Shown: positions 12,522-23,757, counted from the first letter of the stretch. The stretch: 64,000 nt of DNA from Orychophragmus violaceus (GCA_030180135.1 CM058233.1:100710994-100774993), one strand, 5' to 3'. Made by a program: numbers and translations. Notes: generated by a model from the sequence alone, not told the origin.

Positions 12522-12899
12522 TACTCTAGAGAATTACATTGTGTAATTTTTTATTTTTTATTTTTTTATAAACACTATCTGCTTTCCGGTCACTGTATAA
12601 TTTACACACAAACGAATAAGCAAAAGCTCTTTATCTTATTTTATTGAATGTATATTTTTTATTTTCTAATGCAACCAATGGATTTATTTATTTTTCGTGG
12701 AATGTAGGTGGAGGTGGTGGCATGGTAGAAATCGGTATTACTGAAAAATATTTATGTAATGTTTTCGAGTTGGTGACTCTACTCTTGGACTCTTAATATA
12801 TAAATACACTATTCACTATTGTACAGATGACCTAATTTTTATAATGAAATCGCAACAGTTTTAGGAGCATAATTGAAAATCGTTTAGTACTGCGAGCAT
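12522..12899. other. AT-rich intergenic spacer
   Basis: No gene or structured repeat was recognised between retroposons A and B. Confidence 0.5.
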
Positions 12900-12913
12900 A
12901 TTGGCTACGACAT

Positions 12914-13765
12914 AAATAGACGGACACGCGCGTGGACTCACGCGATCGTCCGATTTCTCTCTCGACAGTCAAGGGTTTCGTTTCTTTCTTTTCGCTGGTT
13001 TGGAGGCTTCTCCGGTGGCCGACTATCTACGTCGGTGCCGTGAGAAGCCTCAAGTGGTCGTAGGTGCTTCATGGTGAGCCGCGGTCGCCGATTTGAGCCA
13101 GAAGAGTCGCGGATTCGTCTCAACGATAGCACCGTAAGGGTTTCTTCGCATCGGAGCAAGAGGCGGCGAGGGCTTCTTATCGTCAGATTTCGTGAGTCGC
13201 CGGTCTGGAGTGTCGCTTGAGGACGGTGGCGAGGTAGATCGAGCGCAGAAGGACGGAAATGAGGAATAGATCTGAGCTTTCTCATGCGCGGAAGTCGGTG
13301 CGAGGATTGGTGGATTGGAGCGGTGCGAGGAGGAGCTTAGCGGTGGTCCTGGCCAACGCTTGTCTGAAGATTGCTCGACGGCGGCTGTTGCTAGCCCTTT
13401 CGTCCGGCGGCGGCGTCAGATTGTGTTTTCGTTCGGCGAGGTAAATTCGCGACGGGCCGTGGAAGATGGACTGTGAATCGGGAAAGGGAGATGAGAGATC
13501 GACGAAGGGTGCTTGTCTCGGCGGGTGCTGCCGGTTCGGTCCGTGGCCGGCGGCTCCGTACTCGCAACCGTTGAGTATCGGAGGCGGAGTCGCCGGATCG
13601 TCCCTAGATTAGTCGCCGATGTGTATCTGATTTCTTTCTTCGATTTAGGGTTCTTTCCGGTCTGGTTATGCTGTATTTTGTTTCTGGTTTTCGGTCGGTT
13701 ATGTATCCCGGTTATTGCCCAGTTTAGGGCTAATTTATATAATATATATTAATTAAAAAAAAAAA
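12914..13765 (+). mobile_element. Poly(A) retroposon B (Sadhu-like, non-autonomous)
   Basis: The 14-bp target-site duplication ATTGGCTACGACAT is exact at 12900-12913 and 13766-13779. The element is about 852 bp, GC-rich in its 5' two thirds and ends in a poly(A) run. Small open frames (for example 13259-13444 and 13513-13752) have no recognised domain. It sits about 145 bp upstream of the first U1 snRNA promoter. Confidence 0.82.
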
Positions 13766-13923
13766 ATTGGCTACGACATTGATCTTGAGGAGTGGAACAT
13801 AGCTAAATGGGTTATCTTTGGGAAAGATATTAGTCATGATAAGGGCCTTAAGTTGAGGCCCATCAAGGAATAAAATTAGGGCCTTAAGTTAAGCACCGTG
13901 AAGATAATATCTACAAACATTTT

Positions 13924-13973
13924 TCCCACATCGGAAGCTTCACTATATGCACTCGTCTATGGCATTGTATAAA
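13924..13973 (+). promoter_or_regulatory. U1 snRNA promoter, copy 1 (USE + TATA)
   Basis: The plant upstream sequence element TCCCACATCG (13924-13933) is followed 34 bp later by TATAAA (13968-13973), 27 bp before the RNA start. This USE-TATA spacing is the Pol II type; plant Pol III snRNA genes have about 10 bp less. Confidence 0.88.
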
Positions 13974-13999
13974 GTAAGAAGATGGTCGATCAGTGAAAG

Positions 14000-14164
14000 G
14001 TACTTACCTGGACGGGGTCGACTCTTGATCAAGATGAAGAGTGGCCTAAGCTAGTGACTTTCATTGCACATTTAGGAAAGGTGCATAGCTTAAGGTCTTC
14101 CCAAGTGGAAGAGCCTGCGTCATTATTTGTGGTAGTGGGGGCCTGCGTTCGCGCGACTCCTCCT
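14000..14164 (+). ncRNA. U1: U1 snRNA, copy 1
   Basis: U1 snRNA base-pairs with 5' splice sites in the spliceosome. The RNA starts GTACTTACCTGGACGGGG; the splice-site-pairing core ACTTACCTG is intact, and only the first base differs from the usual A. Stem-loop I carries GATCAAGATGAAG and stem-loop II the U1A-binding ATTGCAC. Stem-loop III is CTTCCCAAGTGGAAG. The Sm-type site ATTATTTGTGG is followed by the stem IV core GCGTTCGCGC. Stem IV's outer pairs are weaker than in copy 2 (GACTCCTCC against GGCCCCTCC). The length is about 165 nt, normal for U1. Copies 1 and 2 are in tandem, 1,485 bp apart start to start. Confidence 0.9.
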
Positions 14165-14169
14165 AATTT

Positions 14170-14181
14170 CAAAAAGTTCAA
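14170..14181 (+). terminator. U1 3'-end box, copy 1
   Basis: CAAAAAGTTCAA fits the plant snRNA 3' box consensus CA(N3-10)AGTNNAA exactly. It lies 5 bp after the predicted RNA end. Confidence 0.75.
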
Positions 14182-15406
14182 ATTTTGATCAAGAAGTTTA
14201 TGAACGTGGTTATAGTTCTCGTTCAGCTAGACTAAGTCATCTCCAAATCTGGGGTACGTTGAGGTGTCTCTATGGATTAACCGTATTTGAAACGCGATTA
14301 GATGAATTTGGCTGTTGCTGTCGTTTGCTATACCTTGTCTTTAGATGGATGTTTCTCAAGATCCTCAGTCTCTACCATACAGAGGCTGATGTTTTTTAGT
14401 CAAGCAAAGAGGTTGACGCCAAAAATAAGTTCTTATCCCAGATCTAAAGAAATTAAATTTCGTTTTTCTCTGATTATGAAATGCTTGACAGCTCCTTGGT
14501 TACATGCAGGGCTAGTTACGTGGTTAGTTTGTAAGACCAAAAAGACTTATATGTAAGAATAAGTTTTGATTATTTTAATACGATTTAACTCTTTTTAAAA
14601 AGTTTTTGACACAAATAAGAGTATCAAAATGTTTTAATTCCCTCATCTCCTTTAGGTAATCATACCCCTTGCCAAGTCTTAAGGCAGGGACAGCACTGAT
14701 AGGAGCTACTTAAGCATTGGAAACATGATAAATATTCTTTTATTTAGTATTGGACAGTTCTAGTTTTGATTGTGGGATCAATTTTATTGTTTGATTATTA
14801 TTAGTGTTTTACGTATGGAGTTTTAGTTAAAACATTAAGAATGATTTTATTTTAGTATATTTCTTGCAAAAGTATAATGTAAAACAAACAAAAAAAATTA
14901 AAAGATTATTCTAACATCTAAACCATTAAATAATTAAACGAGACAAAAACATATTTACAACATAAAAACATATTATTTCAACTAAAAAAAAGCAGTTAAT
15001 TCATAACTTCTTGAAACTCGTTCATATAACTTGTCAACTCAGTTAAACTTGACTATCTAACCTCATTATTTAATTAATTTAATTCGAAAACTCGTCTTTC
15101 TCTCGAATCTCAATCCTAAGATCGCATCTTTGAAAAACAATGACTCGTACGAAGCAATACCACCGGACGAAAAGCTATCTGGAACATAATTCAAACATAA
15201 ATTTTTGAGCGGGCTAAACCAACCCACAAACTAATGATGTTCCCCTTATTTCCACATCCATAGTTTTTTTTTTTGAAAAATTTGACAAAATAAATTAGGC
15301 AGCCATAGCGATTGTTATCAAGAAAAACAAGACATGTATAGTCAAGTGGGTTTGGGCCGGATCATAATCATAGGCCCATACTCTAAACTCGAGAGAACAT
15401 TTCTTC
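14182..15406. other. AT-rich spacer between the two U1 genes
   Basis: No supported gene. A short open frame at 14302-14556 has no recognisable domain. The spacer may include the remains of the sequence that separated the two U1 units when they duplicated. Confidence 0.5.
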
Positions 15407-15458
15407 TCCCACATCGGAAGCCTTGAGAATGGGACACTCGTCTGTGGCGTAGTATAAA
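15407..15458 (+). promoter_or_regulatory. U1 snRNA promoter, copy 2 (USE + TATA)
   Basis: TCCCACATCG at 15407-15416, then TATAAA at 15453-15458 (36-bp gap), 26 bp before the RNA start. The arrangement is the same as in copy 1. Confidence 0.88.
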
Positions 15459-15484
15459 AGAAGACCAAGGTCGAACGTTGAAAG

Positions 15485-15649
15485 GTACTTACCTGGACGG
15501 GGTCGACTCTAGATCAAAAAGAAGAGTGGCCTAAGCTAGTGACCTCCATTGCACATAACGGAGGGATGCTTAGCTTAAGGTCTCCCCAAATGGGAGAGCC
15601 TGCGTCATTATTTGTGGCAGTGGGGGCCTGCGTTCGCGCGGCCCCTCCC
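15485..15649 (+). ncRNA. U1: U1 snRNA, copy 2
   Basis: The 5' splice-site-pairing core ACTTACCTGG is intact, again preceded by G instead of A. Stem-loop I is ACTCT...AGAGT around GATCAAAAAG. Stem-loop II has ATTGCAC with a CCTCC/GGAGG stem, and stem-loop III is CTCCCCAAATGGGAG. The Sm-type site ATTATTTGTGG is followed by stem IV GGGGGCCTGCGTTCGCGCGGCCCC, which pairs better than in copy 1. With a complete promoter and 3' box this copy looks functional. Differences from copy 1 fall in both arms of stems II and III and preserve pairing. Confidence 0.93.
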
Positions 15650-15658
15650 ATTTTCCAA

Positions 15659-15671
15659 CAATTCAGTTTTG
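15659..15671 (+). terminator. U1 3'-end box-like sequence, copy 2
   Basis: CAATTCAGTTTTG approximates the plant snRNA 3' box CA(N3-10)AGTNNAA, with one mismatch in the last two bases. Confidence 0.6.
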
Positions 15672-16169
15672 GTCACTGTAGATGGCACTAATTCTGAGTC
15701 GCCTATTGGATTGTTAGGACAGAAGCGTCGGTTGTTAAAGCCTGTTAGATTTAAAGAACATAGGCAGAGAGAGAGAGCAATAAAGTTAAGTTTCTTTTTG
15801 TGAACAAGATGTTAGTCCGAGATACTTGCTATTTACTCATCTTTTGATTGATGTTTCTGTCCAATTATAGGATCTTACGATAGGAAAGCTAATCTCAGTC
15901 ATAGTTAAGACACAAATTTTGAGTTCCATGGCAAAGGGAGATGTTCAGTGAACTATAGTTTCTTCCAAGTAGCGTATCTAAGTCCCTTTTTGGGTCTGAT
16001 TATCTAAAAGCTTGATGTATTAATAGGCATATGCAGCAACGAATTGTTATGTATCAGACTATCAGGGTACTGAAATAGCTAGGAGCTAGTTTAATTTGTT
16101 ATCCTGCGTTTATCTTGCTGGACTTGTTTGGTTTCTTAAGTTCGCTTTTGTCTGTGTTCATGTTTTCAG
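15672..16169. other. Intergenic spacer
   Basis: No supported gene or element was recognised between U1 copy 2 and the MULE. Confidence 0.45.
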
Positions 16170-16179
16170 GAGCATCAAG

Positions 16180-17315
16180 GGGTGCTCTGGTTGTACCCCC
16201 ATCAAAACTTTAAAATTTGGGGCAAACCACATGAAACTTACAACTCATGATTTATCCCCATCGGATAAGTTTCTATGTTTGTTTCCCCATACGAAGTTTG
16301 ATTCATGTTTTTAACCCCATTGTCGTTTATTCATAACGTTTTCCGTCTCCGAATCAATAGTTTGTTACAACCAATGATGATGATAAAACCAATGATAATG
16401 ATAAAAACCAGAACATACATTGTCTTCCAAAGCTTCCACTTCACATCCGAAACTGCCAACTCAATCCTCTCACTGATCCTCTCTTCTAAATCCATTTCCA
16501 TTTTCTCAAACATATTCTTCTCAAGCTCAATGCTCTCTTCCATGATTATCTTCATCTCTTTAACCTCTTCTTCAATTTTCTTAGCTTTAACATCCACCAA
16601 CCTTATCTCGTTTAGCAAAGTCTCGTCCACCCACTGAAAAACATGTTTGTCGCCCTCCAACTACATGATGCAAAGCAAAACAGAGAATCATATGGGTCAG
16701 AAAAACATAGATTTCAATTAACAGATTTGAAGAGCATTCATCAATATGTGATTTTTACCCTCTGTTCTGCAGCATATGCACACCTATAGAACCTCCTAAA
16801 TGGATTTGTATCCTTTTTCGAAACTAATTCACGGATAGAACGCCCACACCAACAAATCGTCGGAACCCCACCTTTACTTCCTCGTGACCTTCTAGACGAC
16901 GAGCTCGAACCTGCTGACAAGTTTATCATGTCGATTCTTGCAGAACAGAAGGATAACCTTCAATTGACACAGAATCAAAGCAATCTTCAGATTTCAAAAC
17001 CCTAAATCGATGAAAATTGGGATGTTTGGGGGGAAAATGTCGAAGACAACGATGAGACATATATGTTTGTATTTTATTGATTTTAAACTTTGATTAAACT
17101 GGTTAAAAGGGTTTTAATTGACCAAAACCCGGTTTAAACCACGATTAGACGGAAAATGTTATGAATTAACGATAATGGGGTTAAAAACATGAATCAAACT
17201 TCGTATGGGGAAACAAACATAGAAACTTATCCGATGGGGATAAATCATGAGTTGTAAGTTTCATGTGGTTTGCCCCAAATTTCAAAGTATTGATGGGGGT
17301 ATAACCAGAGCACCC
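16180..17315. mobile_element. TIR-MULE carrying a gene (Pack-MULE-like)
   Basis: Terminal inverted repeats of about 169 bp (16180-16348 and 17147-17315) begin GGGTGCTCTGG and are nearly identical, with only a handful of mismatches by eye. They are flanked by the 10-bp direct repeat GAGCATCAAG (16170-16179 and 17316-17325). Long TIRs and a 9-11 bp TSD are the Mutator signature. There is no transposase. The interior is almost entirely the two-exon GRF gene on the minus strand. Confidence 0.9.
16331..16929 (-). CDS. GRF-type zinc-finger protein with coiled coil and C-terminal membrane helix, inside the MULE
   Basis: Two exons can be joined without a frame break: 16929-16759 (57 codons) and 16660-16331 (109 codons plus stop). 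The intron starts GTAAAA and ends ATGTAG, giving a 166-residue protein. Exon 1 has a Ser/Arg-rich start, then the GRF zinc finger PTICWCGRSIRELVSKK through RRFYRC. Exon 2 has HVFQWVDETLLNEIRLVD, a long charged coiled coil and a hydrophobic anchor (VLVFIIIIGFIIIIG). This GRF/coiled-coil/TM layout belongs to a large plant family often found in MULEs; function is not established. The stop codon and last codons lie inside the left TIR (16331-16348). No disabling mutation is seen. Whether it is expressed cannot be read from sequence. Confidence 0.75.
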
Positions 17316-17325
17316 GAGCATCAAG

Positions 17326-19068
17326 TGGTATGAATCATTTCAACTCCGCAAAAATGTGGTTTAGTTCTGGTTCTGACCGATTTGGTTCATGGCTTTCACC
17401 AAAGCTTCCTTAGTATAGAGAGCAGAGAGGCTCAATAAAAGGTGAAAATCTTTTGTTAACAATTATGAGAAAGTTTTGAATTCAAACGGAAGAAGCCAGG
17501 AGGAGACAATACTGGCATTGCATTAATAAAGTGACATCAGAAATGAACATCATTGAGCATCATATGGTTCAGTTTTAATTACACTTCATTATATTATTTT
17601 CTTAGCAAGATTAACTTTAAAGTTTATTAATCTTTTGTGGTTGGAGTTTGGAGCATAACGTGCAGTTTTGTCGACATGGAGTATTATTACTTAAACAAGA
17701 GAGCTACATGGATAGTGTCTGTACGTAATTATTTTCACACCACCCTCTATCTATAAATGTTGATCGTTACATAGCAATAGCATGTTATTTATTTGATTTG
17801 GACCAGACGATGTTTCAAATGGTTTGAATCTGCTGATATTAATTATATAAATTACACTTCACATGCTTTAACGAGAATAATTTGATATAGGGATTAGGAT
17901 TATGAATTTATATGTTGGAACGATGTTGAAATGATCTTGTAGTATTTGTGACTGTTATATGCAAATCTCAAATCATAGAAAATGGGACATAGTAAAACTG
18001 TTCATATTGTATGTACAAACTGTTTGCAGCAAGAAAATGTTTCTATAAAATTCACATGTCCCAATTTAAGGTATCATATCTGTCACTAGATTCAATGACA
18101 ATGAAAAGAATACAAATACATACAGCAACGTCAAAACATTAAATTTCCGAGAGGTCCAATCAATATATTTTGTAATGAAACATGAAGTAACATTCAAAGA
18201 ACTTTATATTTTAGGTGTGATCGGTGTCTAACTTAGAGGGAATAAAGATCGTAAAATTGTGTGAAGAAAAAGAAATTAAACTAAAAAAGAAAGAAATTAG
18301 CTAGTTTGAAGAAAAAGAAAACAAAAAATATATACTAAGTCTCAATATTACCATTTTTATTAATTTATCGAAATATAATTTATCAAAATGTTAATTAGAT
18401 CAACATTTTATTGAAATTTGAATTTTTATAAATTAACTTATGGATATATTGTATATCGGTTTATCTTGTATTAACTTATAAAGATTATACTATACATTTT
18501 CCTCACATAATGCATCATAACAAAAAATTATATAGATAAAAATATTCAAAATAAATATCAATCGCACCAGATATTTAGAATGGTTTAGAAATATATAGAT
18601 AAAAATATTCAAAATAACATGGATCACAATCATAGTTGGATCGTTGTGGTTGGACTAATAATGAATATACTATTATAATGTTTCAGAACTCTCTGAGCAG
18701 AGCAGCCACCAAAACCACATAGAAGAAAGGATCTTAGTTCACACCTTTGTTTTACTCTATGCAAAATAATCCGTGGTACTACAAAATGTAATTTAATGTT
18801 TGATAATAGTAAGTTCCAATTGTAAGTTCCATATTTCTTTGCTGTATTATTTTATTTTACTATTACCAAAAGTCAATCATGCATGTTGTTGTTGTTGTGT
18901 TACCATACATCGGACGCATTCGTTGTATGTTTACTATATAATAATTGCTTTTCACCCAAATGCGTCCTTTTCAAATTTTCAACAAGAGAAATGTTATAAT
19001 TTTGGAGTTTTTATATATATTCTGATAAAATACACCGAAATGATACAAAATAGATATTTTCTCGAAAG
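17326..19068. other. AT-rich intergenic region
   Basis: No supported gene. The only longer frame (18800-19072) is in low-complexity AT-rich sequence and has no domain. Confidence 0.5.
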
Positions 19069-19073
19069 ATAAT

Positions 19074-19756
19074 CGTTGGAGTCGGTTTTAGCACCCCTCC
19101 GAATGGCCTATTCAGATAATAAGATCGGCCCGAAATAAAAAGCATTTATTATGGATAATTACAATATCCATGGAGATAAATGACAATCTTCGAAGATAAT
19201 CACAAAAGGAAAATATCTATTTTTTGTGGAAAATATCTATTTCTTTTTAAGAAATATAACTTTTCATGCCGGCCTAAAACTCTATATAAGAGAAAGAGGG
19301 CATTCAGGCTAAAGTGGAATAGGATAGATCGAATATCATAGATCGAATATCATATATCAAAGATATAGAAAAAGGGAGACAACTCCGAAAGTCGACCTAA
19401 ATCTCTACATGAGAGGATGAAGGTATTCAGGCTACAAGAGATCGATCTATAGACGACTATGTAAACCGACCTAAACCTCGACATGAGAGAATAAGGGTAT
19501 TCAGGTTAAAGGAGATCGAAACATACACAAAACAAAGGAACTACGAACGGCTTGATCCCTTTCCGAAGGGTACGTAGGCAACCTTTTACAAGGTTCAGCT
19601 ATAAAACCTAATTTCTTTTATTCCGATTCATCGGGAACGCCAATTTGGCCCTAAACTCGTCATCTACGCCGAGCTAGGTTAAAAGACCTTGAAGAATCTC
19701 TTAAGAAAAACCCTAAAACTCTTTCTATCTTCGGATAGACGAGTTGAGATCTTACA
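19074..19756 (+). repeat. 5' LTR of the non-autonomous element
   Basis: It begins CGTTGGAGTC, where the 3' LTR has TGTTGGAGTC, so the first T has probably mutated to C. It ends GATCTTACA, 683 bp in all. It contains an internal repeat (a segment like CCTAAATCTC...GAGAGGATGAAGGTATTCAGG occurs about three times). It differs from the 3' LTR by scattered substitutions and small indels, so the insertion is not very recent. Confidence 0.93.
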
Positions 19757-19758
19757 AT

Positions 19759-19776
19759 TGGCGCCGACTGTGGGGA
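19759..19776 (+). other. Primer-binding site
   Basis: TGGCGCCGACTGTGGGGA starts two bases after the LTR end. It is a standard plant Ty3-type tRNA primer site. Confidence 0.85.
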
Positions 19777-20575
19777 TTTCTTCAAAAGTTTTTCATAAAT
19801 CATGCTCGATGATAACACCGCAATAACGTGTTCGACGACGTCTCTCTTGCCCAACCTCATTCGTTCTACCAAAATAATTCAAGGAAGATACAAGCTCATA
19901 CCCACACATCACGTCTCGTCTCTACAACCGACGTATCTAATTGCTGTCATTGCTTCCACTCAAACCCAAAAGGGAATTAAGCATGGGTGACGCTAACTAT
20001 CGGATACGCAGAGTTGAGAGCAATTCGTCTCATCGCTTAACGCTAACTATCGGGAAAGATGGGTGCAAAAAAAAAAAAAAAAAAATTCATCATCGAGATA
20101 AGTATCACTATCTATATTCTCTAGTCTTGTACCTTTTCATAACAAGAAAATCACGCTTGATGAACTCATAATTAAAAAGTTGTTCGGTTTGTTTAGTATT
20201 AAAAAAAAAAAAAAAATTGCTGCTATACGTATTACATAACTATGAGAAATAATTATTTCCAACTTTTTTACGATTGGCATCGTAAATAGATTGTCGAAAA
20301 CTTTCATGACCTTAATTATGCTTTCAATTTGATGTTCGTTTTTCATGATTAAACACCTTGGTTTAAGATTGTCGTTATGCTTCATGAACACAATCTAACC
20401 GGATTTTATTTTTGAACGAATCCGGGATTTGTTTCATTTTCAGACCTAGCCGACGATGCCTCCGTCCCTCCTAGCTATCACCAATTCGCTTCTCCATCAA
20501 AAAGAAAAGTCTCTGGCAAAGATAATCTTATGCACCCATGTGTCCAGCTCGGCATATCAGATCACTGACGTTAAA

Positions 20576-20595
20576 GCCGAGTATAATAACTCGCA
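20576..20595 (+). repeat. Isolated short hairpin of the GCCGAG...CTCGCA type
   Basis: GCCGAGTATAATAACTCGCA: the arms CGAGT and ACTCG pair around ATAATA. It is the same framed motif as the array at 23.1 kb. Confidence 0.6.
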
Positions 20596-22010
20596 ATCAC
20601 ACTTAAGTCAAAATCTACCCGGACGCAGATCTAATCTGGCCTCACGTTAACAACCCGGGAAGACGTCACGGCAACCTAATAGACCTGAAAATCTGAAGTT
20701 CGACGATGACTAAATCAGAGAATTCAGCTTGTCTACAATCTCTTTCTTGACAAAGAATTCGGGAATACCGACCTCAAGCTTACTAATGACGGTTTCATAG
20801 TTTATCGTTAACGGTCATAGTTCATATCACGACATCATCAAGATAAGTATCTAAATCCAAGTTCTATCATAATTAATCTCTTTATATGACATCGCACTTA
20901 GATTCCACCTAGTCATTCCTTTTATAACTTATTTAATTACTACTTTGCGACATGCTTGGCATATCTTGCGAAATTATTTAATATTCTGATCGGCGCTTGA
21001 TTACTCGGCACTACAAAGATGACTATTTAGCTAGCTTAAAGTTCTGTCTTCTCTATTACACAGTCCCATGCTTACAATTTTATTGATTGTTTGGTTCATA
21101 GATCCAACCAAGCCAGACAAATTTGAAGTCAATACAAGTTCCAAGGACAAGCCCTTGCGTCATGGTCGATCTAGCCAGATCTCGACGTCTGGTCGGCATT
21201 CGACCCTCCTCATGAACTCGTCAACTCACTATCTCAAACCAGCCATGATCCAAAAAAGGAGAGAAAAACTACCTCTTCACTACGCCATACCTGAAGAAAG
21301 GATCATTAGAGATGCCTCCTGGGAAAAAAGACAATACGATCATGTTCATTGTTAACCCAAGAGCTCAAATAAAGTAAGACGAAACCTAGTTCCAACAGAG
21401 GTACAATATGGACGATTTACTTGCTGGACAAGAAATCTCTGCAAAAAACAGTATGTAACTGCAGTAAAAGAATCTGCAATCGAACAACGCAAAAAGTATG
21501 TTTGAACAACAACTTAAGCGGCAACGAGCTTATCAACATCAATGGCATCCATCGCCAACAGAGCCGAGCTCTCCGATCCCGCACTTCCTAAAATAAATTT
21601 GATCCATCCAATAACGATCAAGAACGGCATCACAGCCTACTATCTAAATGATGTTGAGAAAAAAAAAAAAGAACGACCTCTTCGTCACGGCAACAATGCT
21701 ACCGCTTCGAGTCGCGGCATCACCGCAGACAAAATGGAATAAGCTCCCAATTCGCAAGGATCACTGCAGACGAGTTATACATAAGTTCCATCATAGCCCG
21801 ACAGCTTTAGAGAAGCTTGAGCTTGGCAGTTTATTAGATAGAGCTCGTCAGCTTAGTTACGATCCAAAAGACGTAACGAGCTCACCTCGAAGAACCGACA
21901 TCTCCGGTTTCTCTCATTACCTTCACCAAAAAGGCGAAAAAGACGAGCTTGTAGACGGCGTCAACGCCAACAAGGTCTAGTACGCAACGCAAACGCAGCA
22001 CAACAATACA

Positions 22011-22096
22011 AAGGCCGAGCATCGTTCTCGCATTCATTTTAAGCCGAGCATCGTTCTCGCATTCATTTTAAGCCGAGCATCGTTCTCGCAATCATC
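22011..22096 (+). repeat. Three-copy 29-bp tandem repeat with hairpin core
   Basis: The unit AAGCCGAGCATCGTTCTCGC followed by ATTCATTTT is repeated three times. Each carries CGAG...CTCG arms. The last copy diverges after the core. Confidence 0.85.
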
Positions 22097-23100
22097 TTAT
22101 AACACACGCCGTAACCAACTTGATTAAACGCATCTCCAAATTGGACCTGTGAGCTCTTCTTCATCGTCACGTCTCCGATCAAACTCGTCAAGTCGTCAAC
22201 TCTTCATCAGCTCTCTAATCCCGCTCCTCAGCCCAATTTTCCCTTCACCAAAGTTAAGTTTTCTTATTCATAGCTTTATCTTTTAGTCCTCTAAAAAGCA
22301 CTATTTATCTCTATTAGTTAAAGGAGTCTTATCCACATACATGTTTATTTGAATCATGATTTATTGAATAGAATCATTACTTATTGTTTTATAGTAGTTA
22401 ACAAAACATGTTATACAACATAAGGAAGCATCAAACATCCACGTAATTAATGTGTTTTGACAGTTTGCATGGGTGGATATGTGAAACGTTACCTTCGACA
22501 CCTCGTCAAGACAACGGTCAACGACACAGCCCAATCAACGTCTCCATTATCTCCTCTGGGATCACCACTAATATACCGCCATAAAAGCTAAGTTTCCTTT
22601 TATCAAAAATATGATTCCAATCGGCACATGTTTCATTATAATAGTTTTCATGCTCTATTCATATGAATTAGTCAAAATACTCATTCTCATCTGAGCATTA
22701 TTGAATCTTACTCACGTCATATATTATTCCAAGGATAGTACACGAGGCATAAAACTTACGCGTCATTATGATTTACTGTTCCGGTTTACTAGTTTATGAA
22801 TTAGTTTAAAATAATTCATTAAACTTATTTGTTGGCGATGTAACTATACATTGTTTTTAACCATGATAGCAATTTTAATCCAGATATGGACGAGACGCTC
22901 TATCCCATCAGAGAGACGTACAAGCTCGTTAACGCTGCATCTGATGAGTCCATCGATTAAAAATCGATCCCGTCTTAGTTCAAGATAATCGGCAACAACA
23001 ACGCAAGAAACGTTCTCCGTTCCGATCAAAACGTGTTGTGCTATACGTGAGCCCATCAAGTAAGTATTTCATTTTTATTATCATTATATATAGTTAACTT

Positions 23101-23315
23101 TAAGCCGAGTTTTCACTCGCAAATCAAAGCCGAGTTAAAAACTCGCAGAAAGCCGAACTCCTTAGTTCGCAAAAGTCGGGTCTAAGTAACTCGCAGAAAG
23201 TCGAGCTCCTTAGTTCGCAAAAGTCGGGTCTAAGTAACTCGCAGAAAGCCGAGCTCCTTAGCTCGCAAAAGTCGAGTCTAAGTAACTCGCAGAAAGCCGA
23301 GCAAAGACTCGCACT
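23101..23315 (+). repeat. Array of nine short hairpins in the non-autonomous LTR element
   Basis: Units of about 20-25 bp are framed by (A)AAG(C/T)CG and CGCA, each with a 4-6 bp inverted stem and a 4-8 base loop. Stems seen include CGAACT/AGTTCG, CGAGCT/AGTTCG, CGAGCT/AGCTCG, CGGGT/ACTCG and CGAGT/ACTCG. Related single copies occur at 23382 (GGGATCCGTCCC), 23433 and 23472 (CGAGATCCGTCTCG). The minus strand is open through this stretch only because the repeat has no stops in that frame. Confidence 0.8.
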
Positions 23316-23741
23316 AGCATCATGCTCCCTGGCCAGGAGTGTGGTCTTCCTTGCGCACGAGGTGCACATCGTGGTAAGGAAAAGCCGGGATCCGTCCCAC
23401 AAATTCTTCGTGGTGGGTGATAACAAATAAGTCGAGCACAGCATCGCACATTCGCCCACCCTTAGAATAAAGCCGAGATCCGTCTCGCAATTATAGATAC
23501 GGTGGGGCGTAAGCCTTAAAGTAAAGCAGTTCAACGCCGATCTACGTTTTAATCGTCGTTCGCCAAAGATCCATACAAACGGATCAAAGGACAGAACGAC
23601 CCGATTAACTTAACTACAGAAAAGATTATTCTTCCACGACACTCAAAGGAATACCGGAGATTCATGCCGATCTTTTATACTTCACGAACCGAAATGTTTT
23701 CTATCACCGATCATCATGCCAAACGCTCGAATCGCCGACTT

Positions 23742-23751
23742 GGGGGGGGGG
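23742..23751 (+). other. Polypurine tract
   Basis: A run of ten Gs shortly before the 3' LTR, the position expected for plus-strand priming. Confidence 0.65.
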
Positions 23752-23757
23752 ACTTAT

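Noticed and set aside
23124..23534. Minus-strand ORF of 136 codons with repeated FCELLRxDFCELRSS
   Set aside because: It is only the translation of the hairpin repeat array, which happens to lack stops in that frame.
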